Source: Spongilla lacustris
Lineage: Eukaryota; Porifera; Demospongiae; Spongillida; Spongillidae
Direction of reading: 5' to 3'
DNA length: 64,000 bases
NCBI GenBank assembly: GCA_949361645.1
Contig: OX442425.1
Location: 6,575,622 to 6,639,621, forward strand
Shown here one piece after another: positions 50,401-63,074 of this stretch. The notes below the pieces were generated by a model. The model was not told the DNA's origin. It searched no databases and saw only the letters and a program-made list of their open reading frames with translations. A program made the translations under genes and the position numbers. Within the stretch, counting starts at the first letter, position 1; every line of letters starts with the position of its first letter.

Positions 50401-50920
50401 TTAAGAGTTAAGAGGTACATTAATTTAGGAATTGCAAATGCGTTATGGAGCAGTAAAACGCTGTCATGACAGAGATAATATATACAGGTAAATATTTGAG
50501 CCTCTTCCCCATGATCTGCAAGAGGGCTGTCTTGTCACAAATTAATGGACAAAGAAGTAGACTCCACATTCCTAGAGGAGAACCTAAAAGTGTGATCGAG
50601 CAGAATTCTGACGAGTTACGATTTGGACTGATCAACGTCATTTGCAACGATAATACGAATTGTCCTATATTTAGCAACGTACAATGCGGATCCTGAACAA
50701 AAGCGAGCGTCTGCTACAGTGCATAAAGCTTGACGCGCGAGCTTCGATGTAGAACAGCTGCAAAAGTACTATGCATTGTCAGAGATAATATATAGATCTC
50801 TGACATTGTGTTGTATATTAGTAGTAAAAAAAATGAATGAAACAAGATATAAAAAAAAAACATTCTCTCTGAGAAAATTAGTGGAGTATTTAAAGGCAAT
50901 GGTGGTGTAAAAGGGAAGGG
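50401..50920. other. No gene; AT-rich DNA with small palindromes
   Basis: Contains a short palindrome near 50780-50805 (GTCAGAGATA...ATCTCTGAC) and a copy of CCTATATTTAGCAAC near 50665 that recurs in the hairpin at 50921-51051. No coding signal is seen. Confidence 0.45.
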
Positions 50921-51051
50921 AACAAGCTAAAAGGATTCAGTGGAGATGCAATAATCATTCCTATATTTAGCAACATAATTGTAATGACGTTCTATACAGT
51001 GCTAAATATAGGAATGATTATTGGATCTCCACTGAATCCTTTTAGCTTGTT
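50921..51051. repeat. 51-bp hairpin (one mismatch) with 29-nt loop
   Basis: 50921-50971 and 51001-51051 are reverse complements except for one position (GATGCA versus GATCCA). The outer bases are AACAAGCTAAAAGGATTCAG. The shape (long stem, loop of 29) is compatible with either a hairpin RNA precursor or a tiny TIR element. It lies about 900 bp beyond the stop codon of C2. Confidence 0.85.
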
Positions 51052-51954
51052 AGCGTAGCTACACACATCTATTACTACAAACGGATAGAGTAGATGAGAA
51101 TGCATAGGATACAGTAGGGGGGAAGTGAATCTGCATAGGATACAGTACAATCAGATGGGGTGCACTCTGCCAGCATTATTGGTTTCGTGCATGTGCTTAA
51201 CTGTATGTGGAGGCTTAAGCCGGCTTGTTGTCATTTATATAATGCCTTACCGAACTGTCAGCTTGCTTTTGTCAATGTGGGCCTTAATGTCGGAGTTTGT
51301 TAAAAATTCACAAGTTGAACTGAAGCTTCAAAATTAGGCAGACAGTTTAACCCTATACAGGCAGGCAGTTGCACTTCCAATCAACCATGCAGCTGATACA
51401 TCCACAAATGGGCATTACACTTATGATGTAGGGCCAACTTACGTTATGCATAGCAGTACTTTTAATGATGTAATCAGTATGCAGGATACAATACATGCAT
51501 ACGTTTTGAAAGTCAAGATGCACTCTTCTTAGTCCCCTCCCTAAGCCACTTCTATTTTCTATGGAATCAGCTCAATCTAATTGTAAACCTTTCTGCTCAT
51601 ATAAAGATGCAACCTAGTACTAATTAACATTCATAACCATACAAAGTATCAGCTGACCCATACTACCATGGGGACCATTCAACTGAGTGCCAGTGATCTG
51701 GTACCGAAACTGGCTCATACATGATATGCTTCAGTTGTACAACAGTTACAGTTGTACATGTATGTTATTCCCATCAAGAAATGTCAAACAAACAAGCAAT
51801 GGATGAGCACAGCTTTTCCTATAAGCTCGAATCAACTCATTGCACCTGAAAATGGAAATAAATATATGGAAACCTATATTTTGCAACACATAGTAGTGAG
51901 TATACATGTAGGTTAAATCATACAGCCAAACAGACAAGTAAACAAGCATCTATT
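51052..51954. other. 3' flank of C2; no gene recognised
   Basis: Presumably holds the 3' UTR and polyadenylation region of C2 just left of 51955. Otherwise AT-rich and featureless. Confidence 0.4.
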
Positions 51955-54900
51955 CTACTTATTCAACTGTGGAAGTATGAGGAGCACATCCTTCATATCT
52001 ATACGACTAGCTGGATCTTCACAGATACATTTTCGCACCAGTACTGCCATTTTTTGCCACAGTAGGGTCTTAAGCCAAGTAGCTTGTAGTTTGTGGTCTG
52101 GGAACTGACCAGTGGCCATTTCTAGCAGGAGTATGCCGTAACTGTACACATCCATCTTTGGAGACTGGGCTTTTGGATTGGAGGATTCTGGGGCTGCATA
52201 GGATGCATTTCCAGGGCCTGTGGTTGTCACCATGGAGACAAAGTTTGCAGAACCATAGTCAGACACCTTGGCTCTCCAATTGCCTGATCCAATTGGCTCT
52301 AGAAGCACATTTGCACTGCTAACATCTCGATGTATGATAGGGTCAGGCTTCATTAGGTGTAGGTAATTGAGAGCATAGGCCACATCTGTGCCAATAGAGA
52401 TCACATGATCTCGTGAAAGTGTTCTAATGTTGTTTCGTAGGTTGGCCTGCATCAGTTCTGTAATGATAACAGGTTTTTTTTCATCCAGTGATGCTCCAAT
52501 AAATAGTAGAAGATTGGGGTGTCGTACACATGCTGCTATATTCATCTCCCTGATAAATAGATCAATATTATGTGGAGAAATAATTGACTCATGGATAAAC
52601 TTAGCAGCAACCTTCATATCACGAAACGTAGCTACTCTCACCTCACCCCATCCTCCCACACCAAGAGGCTTTCCTTCTATCACTTGTATTTCTTTGCTTT
52701 GCACTCTCCAAGATGACTTCAAATAATCCGAGCTCTGAGGAATGTGTTGAACAGTTAATTGAGCAAGATGACCTCTCATTTGTTCTTCAGCATGTTGCCT
52801 TGACAAACTAAGTTCCTGTTCTGCTTTTATTGCTCTTTCTTCTGCCCTTTGAGCTTGCTGTTCATATAATTCCATCTGTTGCCTTATGTCATGAATGTCT
52901 TTTTCTTTCTGTTGCCTCAGGTCAGTGAGTTCTTGTTCTTTCTGTTCCTTCTGTTGTGTGAGGTCATGAATTTCTTGTTCCTTCTGTTGACTCAAGTCAT
53001 GGAATTCTTGCTCTTTCTGTTCCCTCAGGCCAGTGAGTTCTTGCTTATTCTGTTCCTTCTGTTGTGTGAGGTCATGAATTTCTTGGTCCTTCCGTTGCAT
53101 CAGGTCATGGAGTTGTTTTGTAGTTTGTTGAATGGTTTGCACCATTAACTGAGCATAGTGGTCTCTCAGTTGTGCCTCAGCCCGTTGTCTTGACAACCTA
53201 AGTTCCTGCCTCACATAACAAAGTTGCTGGCTCATGAGGATATTTATCTGGTGGGAAATGAGTTACAATCACAACACTGATCAGTCCTATCTAACCAAAC
53301 ACATATACATGGTTACTGGTTGTTTGGATATGAACATGTAACAAGACAGATCTTGTTATCAGATATCTGATAACATACATTTTTGTGATTTAGGTTAATT
53401 TGTCGTAAACCATTATTTCACTAAATAAATTAAAAGTGCGAATAACTTTTGAATCACAAATGTACCATCAATCCATACTGAGACACATATTAGCTTCATT
53501 GCCATGGGTAATGTTTGTGTTTTGATACCACCAAAATTACCAATCTTGATCTTAGATAAGAGAGATTCATTTTACATGCACATGTACATTTAGATGTAGG
53601 TGTAAGACACCATCAAATAAACACACCTTTACATCATGACATAAATTTATTCACACACATCTGTTCACATATATCCTTGCTATACAGTGTGGACAGATCA
53701 GGCACTGTTGAAACAACCCTGTCATCCAACTGAAATGTATACATGTATGTACTAGACGCTAATAATCATGGCTCTACCAAGTGATGTGTGCATGCATAGA
53801 TTATGGAATTACTTAATCTATGTAGCAAGGGTCCTTACCTTACTCGTGGAAGTCTTCAGTAAATCATTCACTTCTTTGCGACCTTTCCCACATGCTACAT
53901 CGAAAGCTGTATTTCCATTCTGAAGGTACATAAATGTAGTCAAGTGGGTAATGCTATAGTAGTTTGCTTAAGCAGGTATTTGTGTGGTTCATGAACTATT
54001 TTTATATGACCTTGTGTAATGGTATACATTAGTGCAATGTAGAGGCCCCACATCTTATTCAGTTTATATATAAAATATATGCATTACAATTACCTAAAAA
54101 TGCTGTTCATTAAATTGGTTAATAAATTTTATATCGGGTATGCAATTGGAATTAAGATGAGAATATTATTATCAAATAGCAATTCATTATTTCACCACCG
54201 CAGGTCAAAGGGGTAGAGGTAGAGGTGATGGAAAAAGGAAAAGGTGTAGCATATAAATAATTATAATTATAATTATTATATATATAAATTATATATATAT
54301 ATATATATACATAGTTAATGAATTTAAGGGTTCAGACTTACTTCTCAGCACCAAATGGATTAGTAAAGCTACATGTAGTTAGAGCATGGTTGTGATGTCA
54401 TCCATCTGATGTTACATTTTGAGCCAATTCAAACTTTATTTTGTGGTGACCCTTTAGTATATGGTTACAAGGCAGTGTGTATTGTGTGCCTGTCCACTTC
54501 CCATATATCTATCTCCATACAAGCCTAAAAAACAAACATATAAAACAGTGCAAGTAGAGCCATTCAGGTCCACGATCAAAATGTCAGTTGGCCAATGCAA
54601 GTGTGTGCCTTGTGTTTCCCTACAATCAGAGGCTGCTTCTAGATGTGCTGGCATGGATGCATGATGATGTACATCTGCATGGCATTGTGTAAACATTTAT
54701 GGTAGTTGGTTACATCACCCCATTGATTATACAGGTGAGGCCGTACTGCATCCAGCATGTTCAAAAGGCACAACGTGCATGTCTGGAGATTTTGCATTAT
54801 ATACCAAGAGTATCAGGATTTAACACCAACCTTCATTGTATGAATCAATGACATATGCGTTTATAACTTTGTTTAACATGAAGTACACAAGGGTACTTCC

Positions 54901-57349
54901 ATGTGGTGGTGGAGATAAGCTTTGTTGGCACAGAGCATGAAGTTGCATGTGATTAATATCCAGACTTAAAATTCATTCAGTTTATAAGAAATCTTCAAAG
55001 GTGCTTTAGATAGTGCAAAGAACATAATAACTAAATGTATACTGATTTATTAATTTGTGCTGTATAGGTATAGCAAATAAAAATCTACAACCTGTCATCA
55101 TCGAGTGCACCACCTTAAATTGTATCTACATGTAACCTTGGCTTAGGATGGTATAAATACATGTATTACAACCTGCAAATGGTACCAACATTGAAGCCAC
55201 AATATTACTAGTACCATGCCATGATAATCTGGTACACATAACTGTATGCCTGCATGTACATGTGCAAGACTCCTAACTAAGCCATTACAGAGTGTACACT
55301 TATACCAACCTTATTATTGTGATTCACATCAGCTCCTGCTTCAATGAGTGTCTTCAATACAAAAAGATGTCCACTCTGACTTGCTTTCATCAATGGACTC
55401 CAGCCATTCTGTTAATACAAAAATCATCATAAACAGAACCGTGACATATACATGTAGGAGGAGGTGAGTGATGTGGAAGGAGAAAATACATGCATGGAAG
55501 AACACAAAAACCCTATAAAAATGGATGTCCTACATGTGTACAAGAAGGATGGATGGACCCCATGTGCAAAATATAGGAATGGATGGTCCCCATGCATGTC
55601 GAAGCAAGCAGGATGGTTATACAATAGGGATGGATGGTTCCAATGTGTACAATAGGGATGGATGGTTCCATGTTCACAACAGGAATGGCACACCCACTGG
55701 TGACAGTTTTTAGAGTAGTCATCCTTCTAATTTCATTTGAGCATAGCTGTGATGTAATCCAACATTTGAATTGGGTCTGTGGCCAAGACAAATAGAATCA
55801 TGACCGTATGTATATAGGGCATTGTGAAGGACTGGGACCAAGTCTTATGTAATAAGGTTTTTCTATTTGCCTTGGCCACAGACCCGATTCACAAGCTGCA
55901 TGGATTACATCACAGCTATGCTGCTCAAATTGATAGCAAGGTGATGTAAGTGCAAATTGAAATCATTTCATATATGTAGTATGATAAACTGGGTCAGTGT
56001 CAAGACAACATATATCCTCTACCATCAGATCGGGCTACATACTGTGCGTACTGTGTGAATGGCCACTTTGCATCAATGTGACATATATATTTATATTTAC
56101 ACATTTGTACACATACATATGTGCACAAACTTGCTGAACTGTGATAATACAGAATGTGCACTTATCAGGGTACAACTAAATTGTGTATACATACACCAAC
56201 CTTATTACTGTGGTTAACATTAGCTCCTGCTTCAATGAGTGTCTTCACTACATCAAGATTTCCTTTTTCACTTGCTATCATCAATGGACTCCAGCCATCC
56301 TGTAATACAGATATCATCATAACCAGAGGCTTGACATAAAAAGTACCACTCATTTTGAGTGGAAGACCCCATGAACATGTGATGGCACAAACCAACAGCA
56401 ATAAAAAAAAAACCCAAGAACATATGCGCCATGAGTAGCCACCCTATAACCGCACACTCCATAATCTATTAACTACAACTGTATACTAAACCACCCATTA
56501 TGATGGATGGTACAAGTAAGAGAGGGAACACATAATACCATTACTTCACTATGGATTCACTGTGTGACAGAATGTAGTATACAGTACATGCTATGCAGAG
56601 AAGCATATACATATGCAGACATCTGCATTTTAACACTTTAATGATATGAATCTGCATGTGCTTCATATGCAGAGTCTGCATGACACTGTATACTACATTC
56701 TGTTACATGTATGTGGACATGGCCGCCCTTCTATGATACTTTGCTATACATATATATTTCATCCAAAAAGAACGAAAAATTAAAATGGTATGAATAGCTG
56801 CCTATTTAGGCTATATATTTTTGCCTATAGGTTAATATTGCCTTAATGTTCTACAAGGCAAGTAATGGCATAAAAGAGTGATGAACATTTGAGTGGACAT
56901 TCCCTTGTGTAATTATGAATATGCTGATACTAGCATCTATAGGTACATGCACATGTACTTACATGCAGGTATACATGTGCTAGAGCAGTGATGCTCATTT
57001 TATGAAAACATCACATGACTTACGTCAGATATTGCTATATTGACATCTGCACCTGATCCCAACAATGTCTGCACTACATCATGATGACCATTTACAATTG
57101 CCACAAACAATGGAGTTTCATTGTTCTGGTAATAAGTGAAGGAACAAGACAAATCAACCATGCAATATTCATACAAATCTCCATGTACATGCACATGTAT
57201 GTATAGCAATATGAAGATATTGTGTTGCTGTTTTTAACTGACCCCAGTACCATGCATCATGATGAATGCTTTAAATGCTTGGCCTACTAAAAAGCTGAAT
57301 GATGACTGTAATAATCATGTAGGCAGTTCAAATGTAGACCCACCAAATG

Positions 57350-57395
<46 letters not shown>

Positions 57396-60300
57396 ACGCT
57401 CACCCCTTACAGATATCCAACATAAATGTACCTGTACATGTATTTGTTTGTTAGTTATGCTTTATAAGCATGCTCTAACAAATAATATGATCCATAGAGA
57501 TGGATGAAATACACAAAATCACATTCTATGGAAGTGGACAATGACTAACATAACCATGTAAGCGATTGAAATGTTGACCCACCGACATTCCAAGATACAG
57601 TAACAAATAATCACATTCACTAACAATTTTTGCTATATTCACTTCAGCACCTGCTCCCAACAAGGTCTGCACTACATCATGATGACCCTTCTCACTTGCC
57701 ACATGCAGTGGTGTTGCATTGATCTGGTAAAGTGAAGGAACAAAAAAAATACCATGTATATGCACATTGGGTGTACAGCAAATCACCAAGGAGTAGTAAA
57801 ACTATGGCATTAAAATTTAGAATTCATATGTATTTAGGATTTTTGAGCACTGAGAAGGAACTAAAAAGCAAGTAGTAATGATAAGATGGCATAAATTAAT
57901 GTAGCACTCGTGGGGACTTTCTCTTATACCATTATGGATCAGTGATGCTGATAGTGGTATATCTACAAGTACATGTACATGTAAGCATGTTCATGTGATC
58001 ATGAGCTGTTATAAGAATCTGTTATGACCCACCACATACACATAGTAGTCACACAAACCTCCTGCACACATACATGTATAAACACATACATGTGTAAAGA
58101 AAGCAGACTATATGCACATGTGTAGAAGTAGTAGGTGTAGATACATGTATAGGTAATTATCAATGTACATGCAATTCAGTTACCACTGCATGTACTGCAG
58201 TGAGGCTCATTTCACGAATGCTGTAATAAAACATCACATGACTTACATCAGATATTGCTTTATTCACATCAGCACCTGCTCCCAACAAGGTTTGCACTAT
58301 ATCATGGTGACCATTGTGACTTGCCACATACAATGGAGTTGCATTGGTCTGGTAAAAATGAAGGAACAAAACAAATCAAACATACACTTTTCATATACAC
58401 AACCATGTACATGTACATGGAGGATGTATATGCAGGGTGTAAAATGGATCTTTTCTATGGCACAGTTTTAATCATACTTTTGCTGTCTATTTAGTACCAA
58501 TGCATGTCTTCTAGCAAGCCGGATGATGTCTAATAAACAGTTGAAATGAAGACTTACACATATACAAACCATATATGTACATGTACACATACACATACAT
58601 GTATATGTAAGAGTATGTTATGCAAGTAGTAATAAATACTTGCACATGTACAGTGACACAACATATGGTCCATCGAGATGGACAGTCTGCCTGGAATCAC
58701 AAGCTGGATGATACCTAATATAATCATGTAGGTATATGCAGTTGAAATTTAGACCCTGTGGCACCACCACATACCAACACACATTCAAACCATGTCTGTA
58801 CATTTCATGATTGTAGTTATAAAACATCACATGACTTACACATTTTGCTATATTCACATCAGCACCTGCTCCCAACAAGGTCTGCACTACATTATGACGA
58901 CCACTCTGACTTGCCACATACAATGGAGTTGCATTGTTCTGGTAAGAATTTAAGGAACAAAACAAACAAACATACACAGATCATGCAACCATGTACAAGT
59001 ACATGTATAACAATATGCAGGGGAGACCAGTTGTAAAGAGGATAGTAGTAATCTATGGTACAGTATTGTTATGTAAGCAGTTGAAATGTAGATCCACCAC
59101 ACTCCAACACACATATATACACCTTTCACCTGACCACAGCAATACACGCCCAGCATCAAGCATGCAGGCTTGCATGGGGACCTATCCATCACATCCCCGC
59201 TTAACCCACTTATCCTACTGGAAGTGGGAGTTACAACTATAGTGCAGCTTGGAAAGATCGAGAGAAAGCTCGAAGCCAATTAAGCAGCAGTGCTGCTAAA
59301 TGGGCAGACCTGGGATGGTACATATATGTGTTTCCATGGTTACAGAGTCCTACGGATGGGATTTGTAGGGAGGGAAAAATCAAAGACTGTCATTCTCCAT
59401 GAAAATTTATATTATGGGAGGCTAATTATGCACATTATTAGAGCCAATGCTATGGTAATTCTGTCAAGGCGCATATCACTTGAGTTTCCATAGTCTTATG
59501 CATTTGAAATTGATTGTAATCTTTGTGTGCTATTGCTATATATGTACCTCCAATTATATGATAAAAATAATACTGTAGGTACTAGGCCGGATTATATATA
59601 TAATATACACATGTAGTTTATGGGTACATACACACATCGCAGTAGATATATGCTATGTTATACATGTATATACATGATGTATGAATGTGCATGATATCTG
59701 TACAACAAAACTGTGTATGCAAGCCAACCTTATTAGTGTGATTAACATTAGCTCCTGCTTCAATGAGTGTCTTCACTACATCAAGATGTCCTTTTTCGCT
59801 TGCTATCATCAATGGACTCCAGCCATCCTGTAATTTTAAAAAGTCATAACCAGAGGGCTGACATGAGGAAGTGGTAGAAAAACAAGGCAGTGCAGGAAGA
59901 AAAAAGGTCCCAACCATGTAGAATAAGATGGATGGTCACCATGAGTACAATATGGATGGATAGTTCCCATGTGTACAATATGGATGGATGGTCCCCATGT
60001 GAACAATATAGATGGATGGTCCCCATGTGTACAATACAGATGGATGGTCCCCATGTGAACAATACAGATGGATGGTCCCCATGTGTACAATAGGGATGGA
60101 TGGTCCCATGTGTACAATAGGGATGGATGGTCCCCATGTGTACAATAGGGATGGATGGTCCCCATGTGAACAATACAGATAGATGGTCCCCATGTGTAAA
60201 ATAGGGATGGATGGTCCAACAGGGATGGATGGTCCCTATGTGTACAATGGTCCCCATGTGTACACTAAGGATGAATGGTCCCCAGGTGTATAATAAGGAT

Positions 60301-60423
60301 CCCCTTGGTAAACTCACCCACCTCATTGGTCATGTTCACATCCACACCACCCACAGTCAGTAGTGTTATCACAATGGCTACATCACCATCACTAGCAGCA
60401 GCCAAAAGTTGTGTTGAAGGAAC
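51955..60423 (-). CDS. Ankyrin-repeat / coiled-coil / TKL protein kinase gene C2
   Basis: Exons (high to low): 60322-60423, 59729-59827, 58840-58938, 58247-58348, 57625-57723, 57024-57125, 56201-56299, 55310-55408, 53839-53919, 51955-53247. All are phase 0, giving 724 residues without the start exon, which was not found upstream of 60423. The first nine exons each encode one ankyrin repeat (e.g. NATPLYVASHNGHHDIVQTL); the ninth is short. The last exon (430 residues) starts with a Gln/Glu/Lys coiled coil of repeated QQKEQEIHDL units. A kinase domain follows. Counting from its first Met (53233-53235): Gly loop G192-G197 (GVGGWG), VAAK K212, helix-C E230, HRD D304 with N309 (HRDVSSANV), DYG D326 and APE 348-350. 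All catalytic residues are present, so activity is likely. Architecture and motifs suggest the TKL (Ser/Thr) group, like TNNI3K/RIPK-type ankyrin kinases. The probable role is a cytoplasmic signalling kinase with ankyrin recognition and coiled-coil oligomerisation. Confidence 0.85.
54256..54310. repeat. AT microsatellite in C2 intron
   Basis: TA and ATAATT units of low complexity between the last two exons of C2. Confidence 0.8.
55530..55690. repeat. Degenerate 28-bp minisatellite (array 1) in C2 intron
   Basis: Imperfect copies of ATGGATGGTCCCCATGTG plus TACAATAGGG. The same unit forms the better arrays at 59925-60295 and 63075-63290. Confidence 0.7.
55735..55930. mobile_element. MITE-like element with about 65-bp TIRs in C2 intron
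   Basis: The left end ATTTGAGCATAGCTGTGATG with TAATCCA and GGGTCTGTGGCC is mirrored at the right end (GGCCACAGACCCGATTC ... TGGATTACATCACAGCTATG). A single related arm occurs at about 40515-40570 in a C1 intron. There is no coding capacity. Confidence 0.75.
56572..56707. mobile_element. Small TIR element in C2 intron
   Basis: ACAGAATGTAGTATACAGT at the left is mirrored by ACTGTATACTACATTCTGT at the right, followed by partly paired ATGCAGA-rich inner arms. Total length is about 136 bp. Confidence 0.7.
57351..57390. repeat. CA microsatellite in C2 intron
   Basis: A pure (CA)n run of about 20 units. Confidence 0.9.
59925..60295. repeat. 28-bp minisatellite (array 2) in first mapped C2 intron
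   Basis: About a dozen copies of ATGGATGGTCCCCATGTG plus TACAATAGGG with a few deletions. Because 28 is not a multiple of 3 and the unit lacks minus-strand stops, all three minus frames are open, each giving a 28-residue super-repeat (e.g. PSIPIVHMGTIHPYCTHG). It lies between the first two mapped C2 exons and is presumed spliced out. Confidence 0.9.
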
Positions 60424-60431
60424 CTGGAGTA

Positions 60432-60900
60432 CATAAGCCTATCATTAATGTACACCAGCAGTCTGCAGTATGTAGACCTATCATTAATGTACACCAGCAG
60501 TCTGCAGTATGTAGACCTATCATTAATGTACTCCAGCAGTCTGCAGTATGTAGGGCTATCATTAATGTACACTTAGCAGTCTGCAATATGTAGGCCTATC
60601 ATTAATGTACTCCAGCAGTCTGCAGTATGTAGGCATATCATTAATGTACACCAGCAGTCTGCAGTATGTAGGCATATCATTAATGTACACCAGCAGTCTG
60701 CAGTATGTAGGCCTATCATTAATGTACACCAGCAGTCTGCAGTATGTAGACCTATCATTAATGTACACCAGCAGTCTGCAGTATGTAGGGCTATCATTAA
60801 TGTACACTTAGCAATCTGCAATATGTAGGCCTATCATTAATGTACTCCAGCAGTTTGCAGTATGTAGGCCTATCATTAATGTACACTAGCAGCCTGCAAT
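60432..60900. repeat. 39-bp minisatellite, about 12 copies, upstream of the first mapped C2 exon
   Basis: The unit contains CTATCATTAATGTACACCAG and CAGTCTGCAGTATGTAG. Read on the minus strand it gives CATTAATGATAGGCCTACAT then ACTGCAGACT, which matches the intron end before the first ankyrin exons of C1 (single copy, about 44650-44690) and C2. The array therefore multiplies a 3' splice-site region. Confidence 0.9.
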
Positions 60901-62000
60901 CCAGGCGCAGTTGAGGCCAAATTTGGGATTACCGAGCGCAATGATGGCGCAAAACGGTGATCAAAACATGCACGTGATTAATGGACGTATATATTTTTAA
61001 TTGCTCTAGCTACGAATGCTTTTAAGAAGATCGGCCGGCGCTTTGTAAAGTTTTTTCAAAGTATATAGGATTTCATAGATAGATCAGAAAGCAAAAGGGG
61101 TGCATGACTGATTAATTTAATAATACTGGACAATTGTAAGTGTAAACTTGCAAACGGCGTAATTTTGTGCGCATCGTTGATACATTTGTAGCTGTTTAAA
61201 GTAATATTATCTACCGCAATTAGGCAATCGGCATTCCCTAGTCATCAGCTGGTTTTGCCATGTTGCATGTGTAATTGGTCTATATCATTATACAATTTCA
61301 ATGTTAGTGCCCCGGCTCTGAAGTAATTATAAACTAAGTGTTGTATTTTCAGTGTATATCAGTAATCAATCTATTTTTTTTAATGTGACAAAGAGTTTAT
61401 TGTACCTCTGTTTACTACTAATTAATACACATTAGCCGGATGGCATATAAATAGATGAACAATGATAACTTCATCTTTATTCTGTTTATGTAAATGGGTG
61501 CAATGCGTTAAATTCCATTTGGTAAGGAAGTAGTACAACTCTTCAAATTCTTGCTACACTACACAAACTATTAAGGAGCATCCCTCTGGTCATATGCTAG
61601 GTGTGCACATTTTGTCGGCATTTGACTATTTGTAATTGGCTAACATGCAGACACATACACATTACATATATAAATATACACATGCATCTGGTATCTGAAG
61701 AGTTAATGTCAGAGTATTAGTACTTTAAATGAGGAATGGTTGGTGCTATGCATGAATATGAACCTGGCAAATATTAACATGCAGGAAACAGTGAGCTAGG
61801 GTTGGTTTCAAAGCTGCTACGAGCAGGTAAAGGCATTATCCCAGTCCATTACATAGCTGTGAGAAACGTTCTTCATAGCTATATATAGAACTTGGAACAA
61901 GATTATGTCAAACTGAGGAATGCAATATTAAACATGCTATCCAATGTGTCAATAGTATTTATCTATGGTATATGTATAGATCATCACACTGGCTATATAT
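60901..62000. other. Upstream flank of C2; no gene recognised
   Basis: Probably contains the unplaced first exon and promoter of C2. A CpG-bearing block at 60900-61050 is the best candidate. A dispersed repeat at 61480-61640 matches 320-480 (shared GGAAGTAGTACAACTCTTCA). Confidence 0.4.
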
Positions 62001-62005
62001 ATGGA

Positions 62006-62125
62006 CATATAGGACTCAGACTTGACCTGGGCATCAGAGGTGTTTGGCAACCGCAGGTGGAGGCTTTGTTTGTTGTTTGTGTCGTTGACACAGACGCCCC
62101 CATCACATGCACTGCATCGAGCCAT
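62006..62125 (+). pseudogene. LINE fragment
   Basis: The plus strand reads LGIRGVWQPQVEALFVVCVV then DTDAP, a conserved block of the same invertebrate LINE type as 49284-50400. It is followed by a stop and a C-rich run at 62150-62182. Confidence 0.65.
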
Positions 62126-62559
62126 TCATAAGCTAAATTCACACTCCTATCCTCCCCCCCCCCTCCCACCCCCCCCCCCCCTCCACCTCTATCCTACATA
62201 TAGGTACAGAATGGAGAAAGTAATTTCTTTGGCAGTGTCACAGTTACACTGTACCACAAATAATAGCTTACTTGCGCCATGTGGCATGCGTCAGCGTCAC
62301 GTATGTCCATTTTTACAATCCAGCCATCTCAGTTAGTCGCTCTTCAAATGCAATTGCTGAAAGTACGGCATGGATCAGGAACATTCGGCAGGGGAGGAGT
62401 GTTCATATTGCATCAATCTACGATTCAGATCAAATGCAGTGTAAACACTTACCTGCATGAAGCTTCAAATTTCCAATTGCAGAACAAGCAGCAAAATATT
62501 TTCCAACTACCGTGTGATCCAACAGTACAGACCATATGTTATTAGGAAGCGTTTTTTTT

Positions 62560-63070
62560 TTTTAATTTGTGGATTAGGCATAGTGCAAATTAAAATTAGC
62601 CACGCCAGATATAGGCAATAAGATTTACCCGTGTATTGGATTCTCTTGGACCGTACAAGTAGCTATAGGATGCTGCACAATTCGTACGGGTATTATTTAT
62701 TACTATAACCTTCGTTGCAACTATATTATATATAGTACGAGGGATTTTCGACAGTCGACTACGGTGTTCAACTAATTATAATGCCAGTACGAATTGAATT
62801 GAAAGTAATACATGTAAAACTTGTTGTTTCATGGTGTGTAATAGTATTGCATGTAGAAAAACCTATTATAAACATATAATCATGAACCTGAATGACATTG
62901 ATAATATTAATTCAATTTTAACTTTACATTTACATTAAGGTTATTGATGCACTAGCTTTAAGTGAGAGACTAAACAATGAACACAGACCTATGTTAATGA
63001 AATTGCAGGAAGGCAGTTCTTAGTTAAGAATTCATTCTATACACCAACATATCATATATTGGCCCATACA
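62560..63070. other. No gene recognised
   Basis: AT-rich sequence without exon-like frames or repeats of note. Confidence 0.45.
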
Positions 63071-63074
63071 TCTC

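Noticed and set aside
52427..53148. Plus-strand frames over the kinase exon
   Set aside because: Antisense shadows of the kinase and coiled-coil coding sequence.
59844..60326. 160-residue minus-strand frame of HMGTIHPYCTHGDHPS type
   Set aside because: It is the translation of the 28-bp minisatellite. All three frames are open, and it lies in an intron between mapped C2 exons.
60378..60821. Repeated minus-strand frames of YINDRSTYCRLLV type
   Set aside because: They come from the 39-bp minisatellite (39 is a multiple of 3, so frames stay open). No splice support.
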